A DNA stretch of 64,000 bases, from the NCBI GenBank assembly GCA_043720395.1, contig JAYSSR010000009.1, positions 1 through 64,000 of the forward strand, written 5' to 3'. Source of the DNA: JANOYY01 sp043720395 (lineage in GTDB: Bacteria; Actinomycetota; Acidimicrobiia; Acidimicrobiales; JANYDT01). The position numbers and the translations under genes were made by a program. This document shows, piece by piece, positions 43,247 to 51,938 of the stretch (the first letter of the stretch is position 1; the number at the start of each line of letters is the position of its first letter). Below the pieces are notes generated by a model. The model made no database searches. It saw only the letters and a list, made by a program, of their open reading frames with translations, and was not told where the DNA came from.

Positions 43247-44542
43247 TTAGTGCGCAAACGGCCGGACGGCGTCGATCACCCGATGAACATGACGCAGGGA
43301 TCGCTGCAGATCAAACGCAATGTCGAGTTGCTCGGCCGACAGGGTGGCGAGCGGGTCGCCTTCGATCAGCGTCCGAAACGACTGACCGGTTTCCCACGCC
43401 TCCATTGCCCGTTCCTGCACGATCCGGTACGCGACATCACGTGAAAGACCGTGCTCGATAAGTGCCAGGAGAACCGGCTGGCTGAAGACGAGCCCATACG
43501 ACGAGTCGATGTTGGCCACCATCCGCTCGGTATCGACATGGAGTCCGGCGATCATCGAGTTCGTCCGCACGAGCAGGTACAGCGCGAGCGTCGTCGAGTC
43601 CGGAAGAATCACCCGCTCTGCCGACGAATGGGAGATGTCTCGCTCATGCCAGAGGGCAACGTCTTCCAGGCCAGCCAGAAGATTGCCGCGTAGGACACGG
43701 GCCAAACCACAGATGCGTTCTGCGGTGATTGGATTGCGTTTGTGCGGCATGGCGGAGCTGCCCTTCTGCCCAGCTCGAAACGGCTCGCGCACTTCTCGTA
43801 CTTCCGTGCGCTGCAGGTGACGCACTTCGAGCGCAATTGTCTCCAGCGTTGCACCGATCGACGCACAGGCATACAGCACCTCGGCATGTCGATCACGTGC
43901 AATCACTTGCGTGGCGGGGACGGGGCGAAGCCCAAGCGAGGCACACACTGTTGCCTCGATGGACGGATCAATGTTCGAAAAGGTCCCAACCGCACCACTC
44001 AATTTGCCGACCGCAATTGCCCGCCGCGCCGACGCCAACCTCTCCAGGTCCCGGTCAACGGCCAGCGTCCAAAGGGCGAGCTTGGCACCGAACGTCGTCG
44101 GCTCCGCGTGGATACCGTGCGTTCGACCCATGCACGGCGTTTCGGCGAATTCAATTGCTCGTTTGGCCAGCGTTGTTCGGAGGACTTCCGCGCCATGAGT
44201 GATCAGATCGCAGGCCTCGACGAGGGCAAGCGAAAGCGCTGTATCGACCACGTCGCTCGAGGTAAGCCCATAATGCACCCAGCCGCCGGCTGGCATGCCG
44301 ACGGAAGCTTGGACAACATCGACGAACGCGGCTACGTCGTGATCCGTAACCGCCTCGCGCTCATCGACCTCTTGCACGGTGAAGCTCGCCCGTTTGCGGA
44401 TCAGTGCAGCATGTTCCTCGGGAACGACTCCGAGCGCGGCCCAGGCGTCGGTGGCAAGAATCTCGACCCGAAGCCACCGATCGAGCCGCGCCTGATCTGA
44501 CCAGAGCGCCTTCATGGACGCCGGCGTGTAGCGATCGATCAT
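43247..44542 (-). CDS. purB: Adenylosuccinate lyase
   Basis: The 431-residue enzyme acts twice in purine synthesis: SAICAR to AICAR and adenylosuccinate to AMP. Signature GSSAMPHKRNPITAERICG and the catalytic His in PCMGRTHGIHAEPTTFG are present. The purA/purB overlap (ATGA at 44539-44542) fixes the ATG at 44542. Length is typical. Both enzymes of IMP-to-AMP conversion are therefore translationally coupled. Confidence 0.96.
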   Translation of the reverse strand: MIDRYTPASMKALWSDQARLDRWLRVEILATDAWAALGVVPEEHAALIRKRASFTVQEVDEREAVTDHDVAAFVDVVQASVGMPAGGWVHYGLTSSDVVDTALSLALVEACDLITHGAEVLRTTLAKRAIEFAETPCMGRTHGIHAEPTTFGAKLALWTLAVDRDLERLASARRAIAVGKLSGAVGTFSNIDPSIEATVCASLGLRPVPATQVIARDRHAEVLYACASIGATLETIALEVRHLQRTEVREVREPFRAGQKGSSAMPHKRNPITAERICGLARVLRGNLLAGLEDVALWHERDISHSSAERVILPDSTTLALYLLVRTNSMIAGLHVDTERMVANIDSSYGLVFSQPVLLALIEHGLSRDVAYRIVQERAMEAWETGQSFRTLIEGDPLATLSAEQLDIAFDLQRSLRHVHRVIDAVRPFAH

Positions 44543-45849
44543 CGTTCGGCTCCTGCCTGCTCGAGCCAGCTAGAGGGAATGGTCATGACTTCGTCACGCG
44601 CTGGCCCGATCCCGAGCGTCGAAATCGGGACCCCCGATTCGCGCGCGAGGAGCCGCACGAGCGACTGTGCTTGCTCCGGAAGGTCCTCGACGCGACGGAT
44701 CGACGTGGTGTCGGACTGCCAGCCGGGCAGGTCCACATACACCGGCACCGCCCGTTCGAGCATCGATTGGTCGGCGGGCAGATCCGTGGTCCGGACACCA
44801 TCGATGTCGTAGGCGACGCACACGCGGACCGTTTCGAACGGGTCCAGGATGTCTATCTTGGTCAGGGCGATCTCGGTAAGGGAGTTCAGCTTCGCCGCGT
44901 GGCGGACCATCACCGCGTCGAACCAGCCGGGCCGCCGACGCCGGCCGGTCACCGTGCCGAACTCAGCTCCGCGTTCCACGATGAGTTCGCCCTCAGGACC
45001 GAAGAGTTCCGTGGGAAATGGGCCACCACCGACTCGGGTGACGTACGCCTTTGCGATCCCGACGATTCGAGTGAGGTCACGCGGCCCGACGCCTGCGCCA
45101 GCACACGCCGAACCCGCAACAGGATTCGATGACGTGACGTAGGGGTAAGTCCCGTGATCGATGTCGAGGAATGTGGCTTGCGCGCCTTCAAAGAGAACGG
45201 TCTTGCCCGCCTTGAGCGCAGCATGGATGACGTTCACCGAATCGCCGACGTACGGACGCAGACGCGGCGCGAACTCGTCGAGGTACTGCGCCTCGACCGT
45301 TGCAAAGTCCAGCGGATCGTGGCCATGAATGCGGGTGAGGATGAGGTTCTTGGCTTCGAGCGCCGTCGCGAGGCGAGCACGGAAACGATCCGGTGCCATG
45401 AGGTCCTGCACCCGCAATCCCTCGCGCGCAACCTTGTCCACGTACGCGGGCCCGATCCCGTTCTTTGTTGTGCCGATCGCCGACGTTCCTCGCTGCTGTT
45501 CGTCGAGAACGTCCAGAATCGGGTGCCACGGCATGATGAGATGCGCGTTCGCGCCGAGCACCAGGCGGGAAACGTCGATTCCTCTGCTGCTCAGCATGTC
45601 CAGCTCACCGAGCAATGTGGCGGGGTCAACGACGACGCCGTTCCCGATCACTGGCGTCACATGGGGGAACAGGATGCCGCTCGGCGTGAGCCGAAACGCA
45701 TACTTCTGTCCGTCGACGACGACGGTGTGGCCCGCGTTATGACCGCCTTGGTAGCGCACGACCATGTCGGCCTGCTTGCTCAGCAGGTCGATGACTTTCG
45801 CCTTGCCCTCGTCGCCCCACTGGATACCAACGACCACGGTTCCGGGCAC
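44539..45849 (-). CDS. purA: Adenylosuccinate synthetase
   Basis: The 436-residue enzyme makes adenylosuccinate from IMP, Asp and GTP. The P-loop-like GIQWGDEGKAKVIDLLSKQ has Ala where most relatives have Gly (GDEGKGK); the active His is in GGHNAGHTVVVDG, and the Asp/Arg-binding VTSSNPVAGSACAGAGVGP loop is normal. GTG 45849 is preceded by GAGGAG. Overlaps purB by 4 nt. Confidence 0.95.
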   Translation of the reverse strand: MPGTVVVGIQWGDEGKAKVIDLLSKQADMVVRYQGGHNAGHTVVVDGQKYAFRLTPSGILFPHVTPVIGNGVVVDPATLLGELDMLSSRGIDVSRLVLGANAHLIMPWHPILDVLDEQQRGTSAIGTTKNGIGPAYVDKVAREGLRVQDLMAPDRFRARLATALEAKNLILTRIHGHDPLDFATVEAQYLDEFAPRLRPYVGDSVNVIHAALKAGKTVLFEGAQATFLDIDHGTYPYVTSSNPVAGSACAGAGVGPRDLTRIVGIAKAYVTRVGGGPFPTELFGPEGELIVERGAEFGTVTGRRRRPGWFDAVMVRHAAKLNSLTEIALTKIDILDPFETVRVCVAYDIDGVRTTDLPADQSMLERAVPVYVDLPGWQSDTTSIRRVEDLPEQAQSLVRLLARESGVPISTLGIGPARDEVMTIPSSWLEQAGAER

Positions 45850-45982
45850 AGCGTCTCCTCAACAACGACGGCCGCCCAGCAAGCTGATCAGCTCGTTGAT
45901 GGCCGGAAAACGGACGATTGAGCCTACCGGGGCCGGAGCAACCGGACACACCCACCCCCGGGAACGCTGGACCCGTGCAATT

Positions 45983-47191
45983 TCAGCTGAGTCGTTCGAT
46001 GATCATCGCCATTCCCTGCCCGCCCCCGACGCACATGGACTCCATGCCAATCGTGCCGTCCGTTACGCGAAGGCCATTGATGAGCGTCGAGGCCAGCCGA
46101 GCGCCGGTCTGTCCAAAGGGGTGGCCGAGGGCAATCGCCCCGCCATGCACGTTCAGCCTGTCGCGCGAAATGCCGAGGTGACGCATCGACGGGATGACCT
46201 GGGCGGCGAATGCCTCATTGATCTCGACAAGGTCGACATCGTTGATCGTGAGCCCGGCGCGCTGCATCGCTCGACGACACGCTTCGATCGGTCCGAGACC
46301 CATGATCTCGGGGTTGAGCCCCGTGACGGCCGTGGCGACGATGCGAGCGAGCGGCGTGATTCCGAGCTGTTGAGCTCGTTCATGGCTCATCACGACAACA
46401 ACTGCGGCACCGTCGTTCAATGGACACGAGTTTCCGGCGGTGACCGTGCCACCCCAACGAAATGCTGGCGTCAGACGCCCCAGTCCGTCCAGCGTCGTAT
46501 CCGGTCGCGGGCCGTCGTCGACGGCGACCACGGTACCGTCGGGCAGCGTCACGGGCGTGATGTCAACTTCGAAGAATCCGCTTGCACGAGCCCGAGCCGC
46601 CCGCTGTTGCGAGGCCAACGCGAACTCGTCCTGCTCGGTACGCGAGACACCTTCGAGGAGGGCCACATTCTCGGCGGTCTGACCCATCGATATGTAGACG
46701 TCAGGCAAACCGTCGGGCGCGACCCACGGCGGGGAGTCCGCGCAACGGGACGCGGATCGTCGGACGGCTTCCTCAAAGCGCGGATTCTGGGTGTCGGGAA
46801 GCGCGTCGGAGTTTCCCTTCACGAAACGGCTGACACAGTCGACACCACCGGCGACGAACACATCGCCCTCGTTCGCTCTGATTGCATGCGTGGCCATCCG
46901 GATGGCCTGCAGGCTCGACGCGCAATAGCGATTCACCGTGGTACCGGGCACATCGGGAAGCCCTGCCAGCGTCGAAACAACTCGCGCCATATTGAAGCCT
47001 TGCTCCCCTCCGGGGAGGCCGCATCCGAGGATCAGGTCCTCGATCACACTGGAGTCGAGCTGAGGAACCAGCGCAAGTGCCGCGTTGACCATCTGCGCCG
47101 CGAGATCATCGGCCCGGACATCGACAAGCGAGCCCTTGAACGCACGGCCGATTGGCGAGCGGGCGGTGGCCACGATGACTGCTTCTCGCAT
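45983..47191 (-). CDS. Thiolase (acetyl-CoA acyltransferase)
   Basis: The 402-residue thiolase has the acyl-enzyme Cys in VNRYCASSLQAIRMA, the HGGAIALGHPFGQTGARL histidine motif and the C-terminal CVGGGQGMAMIIE with its active Cys. It cleaves 3-ketoacyl-CoA in beta-oxidation or condenses acyl-CoA in the reverse sense. Start ATG 47191 (MREAVIVATARSPIG). It lies 96 nt downstream of the chorismate mutase-VOC gene. Confidence 0.94.
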   Translation of the reverse strand: MREAVIVATARSPIGRAFKGSLVDVRADDLAAQMVNAALALVPQLDSSVIEDLILGCGLPGGEQGFNMARVVSTLAGLPDVPGTTVNRYCASSLQAIRMATHAIRANEGDVFVAGGVDCVSRFVKGNSDALPDTQNPRFEEAVRRSASRCADSPPWVAPDGLPDVYISMGQTAENVALLEGVSRTEQDEFALASQQRAARARASGFFEVDITPVTLPDGTVVAVDDGPRPDTTLDGLGRLTPAFRWGGTVTAGNSCPLNDGAAVVVVMSHERAQQLGITPLARIVATAVTGLNPEIMGLGPIEACRRAMQRAGLTINDVDLVEINEAFAAQVIPSMRHLGISRDRLNVHGGAIALGHPFGQTGARLASTLINGLRVTDGTIGMESMCVGGGQGMAMIIERLS

Positions 47192-47287
47192 GGGACTCCT
47201 CTGGCAGAACACCTGAATGGTCGAACACCGCAAACCGTCGGGGGTGCTCACGCTAGAGGCCTCACGACAGCGCGATCGCAACGCGTG

Positions 47288-48082
47288 TCAGGTGGCGTCG
47301 GCGTTCACCTCCTCGATCGCAGCGCTGAGGGCGCTGATGTCGCCACCGTCGAACACTGCCCGGTCGCCCACTCGAGAAACGAATCCGAGCTGCAGACCAC
47401 TCGACGCGTCTCTTACCGTGAAGAAGCGTTCCAGACCGTTCCCGCTCACCAGGACGTCGGTCTGAATTGCGCAGCCCTGCTCGGCCAGCGCGGCCCGCAC
47501 GTACGCAGCGTTCAGCACCTCGATCGCAATGTGGTGAACGCCGGTCGCGAGCGGCGCATCGGCGTTCGCCGCGGCCTGCATGAGAACCAGTGTGACGCCG
47601 CCAGCGTCCACCACCGCCGAATCGAGCCCGGGGTGTGATGGGTCAGACGCTCGTTCCTGGGTGACCTTGAAGCCGAGACGATCGACAAAGAACAAGATCG
47701 CAGCGTCCAAATCGGCAACGGCCACGGTGACGTGATCGATCCTGCAGGCCGCCGTTTGCAGCGCAGAATCAACGGACGCGACGGGCGGCCCGGTACGGAG
47801 AGCGGCTTCATCAGCGCGCATATGAACTGCCTCGATGCGATGGGTTTCGCTCAGCAACGACCGAAACAGCAGTTCGGCGAATTCCGGCTCAACCCCCACC
47901 TCCGCGGCCCACTCCATGCGTGTCTGAAGAACCTCCCGTACACGCTGCGGCTGAAGGATCTGTGTCTGCCCCTCGCCCTTCAGTGCGGCGACCTCATTGC
48001 ACAGCCCAAATCTGCGGGCGAGGACACGCAGCAGATCACGGTCGGCGTCGTCGATCTGGGCACGGAGGTTGCTGAGAGACAT
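47288..48082 (-). CDS. Chorismate mutase (AroQ type) fused to a VOC/glyoxalase-like domain
   Basis: Residues 1-90 resemble AroQ chorismate mutase: LSNLRAQIDDADRDLLRVLA with Arg8, ARRFGLCNEVAALKGE, then RVREVLQTRMEWAAEVGV. Residues about 115-250 form a VOC domain (ACRIDHVTVAVADLDAAILF, GVHHIAIEVLNA, LQLGFVSRVG), the fold of 4-hydroxyphenylpyruvate dioxygenase. The fusion suggests rearrangement of chorismate to prephenate is followed or regulated by a metal-dependent step; that is inference. ATG 48082. Neighbours are a thiolase and an SDR; no aro genes are near. Confidence 0.75.
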   Translation of the reverse strand: MSLSNLRAQIDDADRDLLRVLARRFGLCNEVAALKGEGQTQILQPQRVREVLQTRMEWAAEVGVEPEFAELLFRSLLSETHRIEAVHMRADEAALRTGPPVASVDSALQTAACRIDHVTVAVADLDAAILFFVDRLGFKVTQERASDPSHPGLDSAVVDAGGVTLVLMQAAANADAPLATGVHHIAIEVLNAAYVRAALAEQGCAIQTDVLVSGNGLERFFTVRDASSGLQLGFVSRVGDRAVFDGGDISALSAAIEEVNADAT

Positions 48083-48138
48083 TGGCGGAGAGTCTGCCCT
48101 GCCAGGCCGCGCGTGGGTACACGCGCAGCTTGCGTGCA

Positions 48139-48924
48139 CTAGGACCGCATGTTTTGCCCACCGCCGTGGACCCGCATGCGTTCCCCGGTGACGTAACTCG
48201 CTGCGTCGGAACAGAAGTACATCACCGCCCGAGCGATGTCTTCCGGCTGGCAAACACGACCGAAGGGGAATCGAGCATCGAGTTCGTGGATGTCATCGAC
48301 GCCGGCCACTGCCTTCGCGAGCCGCCTGCCCATGTCCGTCACGACGAGTCCTGGCGCAACGACGTTCACGTGGATTCCGTTGCCGACCTCCTCCTTTGCC
48401 AGCGTGAACGCGAGCGACTCCATCGCGGCCTTCCCCATGTTGTACGGAGCGCCATAGGCATTCTGGCTGTCCGTCGCGACGCTGGAGATGAAGACGATGT
48501 CGCCGCGCCCGATCGTCTTCGCACGGTCGCGCATCGCGGGCACGGCGAGACGGCACAGGTGATGCGGACCAACGGCGTGGATTCGCAAAAGACGTTCCAC
48601 TTCGTCGGGTGCGGTGTCTGTAACGCTGCGGCCCCTCGACGCGACACCTGCGTTGTTGACGAGCAGATCGACGACGCCATAGTCGGTTGTCACCGCTGCG
48701 AGCATCGTCGCGTCGGCGTCCGGGTCGGAAATATCGGCCGCATAGCTCCGCGCCTCTCCGCCAGCGGCCCGAATCTGTTCGACCGTCTCGTTCGCCGTGT
48801 TCGAATCCTTGGCGTAGTTCACCGCGACGGTCGCGCCCTCCCGCGCGAGAGCCAGCGAAATTCCCTGGCCAACCCCTCGGCCGCCGCCAGTCACCAGAGC
48901 GATGCGCCCATCGAACATGCCCAT
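48139..48924 (-). CDS. Short-chain dehydrogenase/reductase
   Basis: The 261-residue SDR has the Rossmann glycine motif ALVTGGGRGVGQGISLALAR, NNAGV at about residue 88 and the catalytic YNMGKAAMESLAFTL (Tyr-x3-Lys) with Ser in ISSVATDSQNAYGAP. It reduces or oxidises an alcohol/ketone with NAD(P). Substrate is unknown. ATG 48924 and ATG 48918 are both in frame. It begins 7 nt after the rhodanese stop, so the two are one operon. Confidence 0.92.
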   Translation of the reverse strand: MGMFDGRIALVTGGGRGVGQGISLALAREGATVAVNYAKDSNTANETVEQIRAAGGEARSYAADISDPDADATMLAAVTTDYGVVDLLVNNAGVASRGRSVTDTAPDEVERLLRIHAVGPHHLCRLAVPAMRDRAKTIGRGDIVFISSVATDSQNAYGAPYNMGKAAMESLAFTLAKEEVGNGIHVNVVAPGLVVTDMGRRLAKAVAGVDDIHELDARFPFGRVCQPEDIARAVMYFCSDAASYVTGERMRVHGGGQNMRS

Positions 48925-48931
48925 TGCGCGC

Positions 48932-49357
48932 TCAGCCCTTTCCGGTGTTCGCCGACTTGGGTGCCTTCTCCACGACGGGGGCACCGGACTTCTTCCACTC
49001 GGCGAACCCACCGTCAACATGGGCCACAGACGACGAGTCAAAGCCCATATCGACCATCGTGGCCGCGGCAAGGGCCGAACGCCAACCACCGCCGCAGTAC
49101 AGAACGAACTCGCGGTCCTCGCCGAAGATCGGCTTGTAATAAGGGCTCTCGGGGTCAACCCAGAACTCGAGCATGCCGCGGGTCGCGTGGAACGCGCCGG
49201 GCACCATGCCTTCGCGTTCGAGTTCACGCAGGTCTCGAAGGTCGACGAACAACACATGCGGGTCGTCGAGCTTCGCTGCGGCCTCCTCCACGGAGTAGGT
49301 CCGGATCTTCTTGTTGGCCTCGGCGACCATGTCGAGCGCACGGCGGGTAGCTGGCAT
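48932..49357 (-). CDS. Rhodanese-domain sulfurtransferase
   Basis: The 141-residue single-domain rhodanese has the active-site loop VLYCGGGWRSALAAATM with Cys near residue 91, the usual DLRDLRELEREGMVPGA entry and DGGFAEWKKSG. It transfers sulfane sulfur to a thiol acceptor or reduces a bound persulfide. ATG 49357 MPATRRALDMVAE. Co-transcribed with the SDR. Highly charged C-terminal tail (VVEKAPKSANTGKG). Confidence 0.93.
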   Translation of the reverse strand: MPATRRALDMVAEANKKIRTYSVEEAAAKLDDPHVLFVDLRDLRELEREGMVPGAFHATRGMLEFWVDPESPYYKPIFGEDREFVLYCGGGWRSALAAATMVDMGFDSSSVAHVDGGFAEWKKSGAPVVEKAPKSANTGKG

Positions 49358-49467
49358 GGTCGAACGGTAGCGCTGCGCCTTGCAAGACACCTATCCATCC
49401 GGCCTCGTCGGTGAGCTTCCTGAACGCGGGGAGACTGTGGCGTCACCCGACCCGGAGAACCTTCGAA

Positions 49468-51258
49468 ATGCTCGGCTATCACGCGCCAGTGCGCGACATC
49501 CTGTTCAGCCTCGACCTCGTTGGTCTCGACGATCTCGTAGCGCTTCCCGCCTTCGAACACGCGGACCTGTCCACCGTCGTCAGCCTCCTCGAGGAGTTCG
49601 CCAGGGTGACCGAGGAGATCATCTCGCCGACCAACGTCACGGGGGATCGCGAAGGTATCCGTGTCGACCTCGTCGAGTCCACAATCGCAACACCGACGGG
49701 GTTCAGCGGGGCGTATAACGCATATGTCCGGGGTGGATGGGGTTCGGTCGCTGCCTCTGGGGCCTATGGCGGCGGTGGCTTTCCTCATACGGTCGGGCTC
49801 GCGCTGAGCGAGATGCTCCAATCGGCGAACACGGCACTGGCGCTGTGTCCGATGCTCACGCAAGGGTCAATCGAGGCGCTGTCGCACTGGGGATCGGAAG
49901 CCCAGAAGGAAGTCTTCCTACCGCACCTCGTGAGCGGCGAATGGACCGGCACCATGAACCTCACCGAGCCCGATGCAGGCTCCGACGTTGGCGCGTTGCG
50001 TACGAAAGCTGTCCGGGCTGCCGATGGCACGTGGCGGATCACCGGACAGAAGATCTTCATCACGTGGGGTGAGCACGACATGGTGTCGAACATCGTCCAC
50101 CTCGTCCTCGCCCGGGCCGAAGGATCACCGGCGGGGACAAAGGGGATCTCGTGTTTCATCGTGCCCAAGTTCCTCGTCGGACCCGACGGATCACTCGGTG
50201 CCCGCAACGACGTGAGGGTCGTATCCACGGAACACAAGATGGGGATTCATGCATCACCCACGTGCGTGCTCGCCTTTGGTGACGGTGGCGAGGGTGCGAT
50301 CGGGGAACTCGTCGGCGAGGTCGATACCGGCATGCGGACGATGTTCACCATGATGAACAACGCCCGCGTGGCGGTCGGGCAGCAGGGCGTCGCCATTGCC
50401 GAACGCGCCTACCAGGTCGCGTATGACCACGCGATGAACCGCGTCCAAAGTCGGGTCGCGGGTTCCGCCGATCCGACCGCCACAATCATCGAACACGCTG
50501 ACGTCCGCCGAATGCTGCTCACGATGCGCAGCCAGATCGAGGCAATGCGGCACCTGATCTTCCTCAACGGGCGGGCGATCGACGAGGGGCGTCACGGTCA
50601 CGACGACGCCGCTCGTCAAGCCGCTCAGGAACTTGCCGATCTCCTGACACCGCTTTCGAAGGCCTGGTGCACCGATCTCGGGTGCGAGATCGCATCGCTC
50701 GGTGTGCAGATAGGCGGTGGCATGGGGTTCTGCGAGGACACCGGTGCGGCACAGCTGTTCCGAGACGCTCGTATCGCACCGATCTACGAGGGTACGAACG
50801 GCATCCAGGCGCTCGACCTATTCAGCCGCAAGCTCCCGATGCGCGGTGGTGCGGTCGTGCATGACCTATTTGAGGCGATGTCCGCAACGGTCGCGTTGCT
50901 CGAATTCGACCCGACGCTGGCCGACCTCGCGCACCCGCTTGCTGCGGCGGTTCGCGACGTCCGTTCGCTCACCGATTGGATGCTCAACGAGGGGCGGGCC
51001 AACGTGGCCGATGGGATGGCTGGGGCAACGCCCTACCTTCGTGTCCTCGCGACAACGGTCGGAGCATGGCTCATGGCTCGCCAGGCGCTCGCCGCTACGG
51101 CGACGGCGACGGAGGACTCCTTCGCAGCTGCGAAGATCGGCACCGCACGGTTCTTCCTCACCCAGATTCTGCCGACCATCGAGGGGCTGTTCGACCAGGT
51201 CCGCGCAACGGCAACTCCACTGTTCGCCGTTTCGGCCGCGGACCTCGCTAGTCGATAA
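49468..51258 (+). CDS. Acyl-CoA dehydrogenase
   Basis: The 596-residue flavoenzyme oxidises an acyl-CoA at C2-C3. The FAD/acyl motifs AYGGGGFPHTVGLALSEML, TGTMNLTEPDAGSDVGAL, WRITGQKIFITWGEHDM and YEGTNGIQALDL are present, and a C-terminal extra domain is typical of the larger FadE-type members. ATG 49468 has GGAGAA 9-14 nt upstream. Only 2 nt separate it from the AlkD gene. It probably works with the thiolase across the divergent gap. Confidence 0.93.
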   Translation: MLGYHAPVRDILFSLDLVGLDDLVALPAFEHADLSTVVSLLEEFARVTEEIISPTNVTGDREGIRVDLVESTIATPTGFSGAYNAYVRGGWGSVAASGAYGGGGFPHTVGLALSEMLQSANTALALCPMLTQGSIEALSHWGSEAQKEVFLPHLVSGEWTGTMNLTEPDAGSDVGALRTKAVRAADGTWRITGQKIFITWGEHDMVSNIVHLVLARAEGSPAGTKGISCFIVPKFLVGPDGSLGARNDVRVVSTEHKMGIHASPTCVLAFGDGGEGAIGELVGEVDTGMRTMFTMMNNARVAVGQQGVAIAERAYQVAYDHAMNRVQSRVAGSADPTATIIEHADVRRMLLTMRSQIEAMRHLIFLNGRAIDEGRHGHDDAARQAAQELADLLTPLSKAWCTDLGCEIASLGVQIGGGMGFCEDTGAAQLFRDARIAPIYEGTNGIQALDLFSRKLPMRGGAVVHDLFEAMSATVALLEFDPTLADLAHPLAAAVRDVRSLTDWMLNEGRANVADGMAGATPYLRVLATTVGAWLMARQALAATATATEDSFAAAKIGTARFFLTQILPTIEGLFDQVRATATPLFAVSAADLASR

Positions 51259-51260
51259 TC

Positions 51261-51938
51261 GTGTCCACCGACTGGGCGCATAACGTCGAAGAGGCCTTGC
51301 GGCCGCTCGCCGATGCGACACGCGCAGAACCTATGCGCGCATACATGAAGGGGATCGCTCCCTTCCTCGGGATACCCGCCCCACAGCGCCGCGCGGCCGT
51401 GAAGCCGCTCGGTAAACCGACCGACACCGTCGGCGCCTGTCGTGCGCTCATAGCCCTCCCGGAACGCGAATTCCACTACGTCGCGACAGAAACCATCGCC
51501 GCTCGGACGTCCGGCAAGCCGCCTTCGTTTCTCGACGAACTCGAATGGTTCATCCGTACGAAGTCGTGGTGGGACACCGTCGACGGGATCGTGGGTGGCG
51601 TCGGACAACTCCTACTGGCGCATCCGCAACTGGTCGTACGAATGGACGAATGGGTGGCGGACACCGACTTCTGGGTTGCGCGAGTCGCGATCCTGCACCA
51701 ACTCGGGTTCAGGACCCGTACCGACGAGGAACGACTGTTTCGTCTCTGCTTGAAGCGGGCCGATGACAGCGAGTTCTTTCTTCGCAAGGCGATCGGCTGG
51801 GCACTCCGCGATTACGCGTGGACCAATCCCTCCGCCGTGCAGGACTTCGTCGCGGCCAACGGAGCTGCGCTGTCGCCGCTGAGCGTACGTGAAGCGTCCA
51901 AGAATCTCGATCATCCACTGGCCGGGACTCGTCGCTAG
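51261..51938 (+). CDS. AlkD-like DNA alkylation repair protein
   Basis: The 225-residue HEAT-like repeat protein excises alkylated bases without flipping them. Recognisable are GIPAPQRRAAVKPLGKP, EWFIRTKSWWDTVDGIVGGV (with the catalytic Trp/Asp pattern) and SEFFLRKAIGWALRDYAWTN. GTG 51261 starts 2 nt after the acyl-CoA dehydrogenase stop. The stop overlaps that of the convergent 8-oxoguanine deaminase. Confidence 0.9.
   Translation: MSTDWAHNVEEALRPLADATRAEPMRAYMKGIAPFLGIPAPQRRAAVKPLGKPTDTVGACRALIALPEREFHYVATETIAARTSGKPPSFLDELEWFIRTKSWWDTVDGIVGGVGQLLLAHPQLVVRMDEWVADTDFWVARVAILHQLGFRTRTDEERLFRLCLKRADDSEFFLRKAIGWALRDYAWTNPSAVQDFVAANGAALSPLSVREASKNLDHPLAGTRR

Noticed and set aside
45764..47638. 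624-codon plus-strand ORF opposite purA and thiolase
   Set aside because: It crosses two real genes on the other strand and shows shadow composition.
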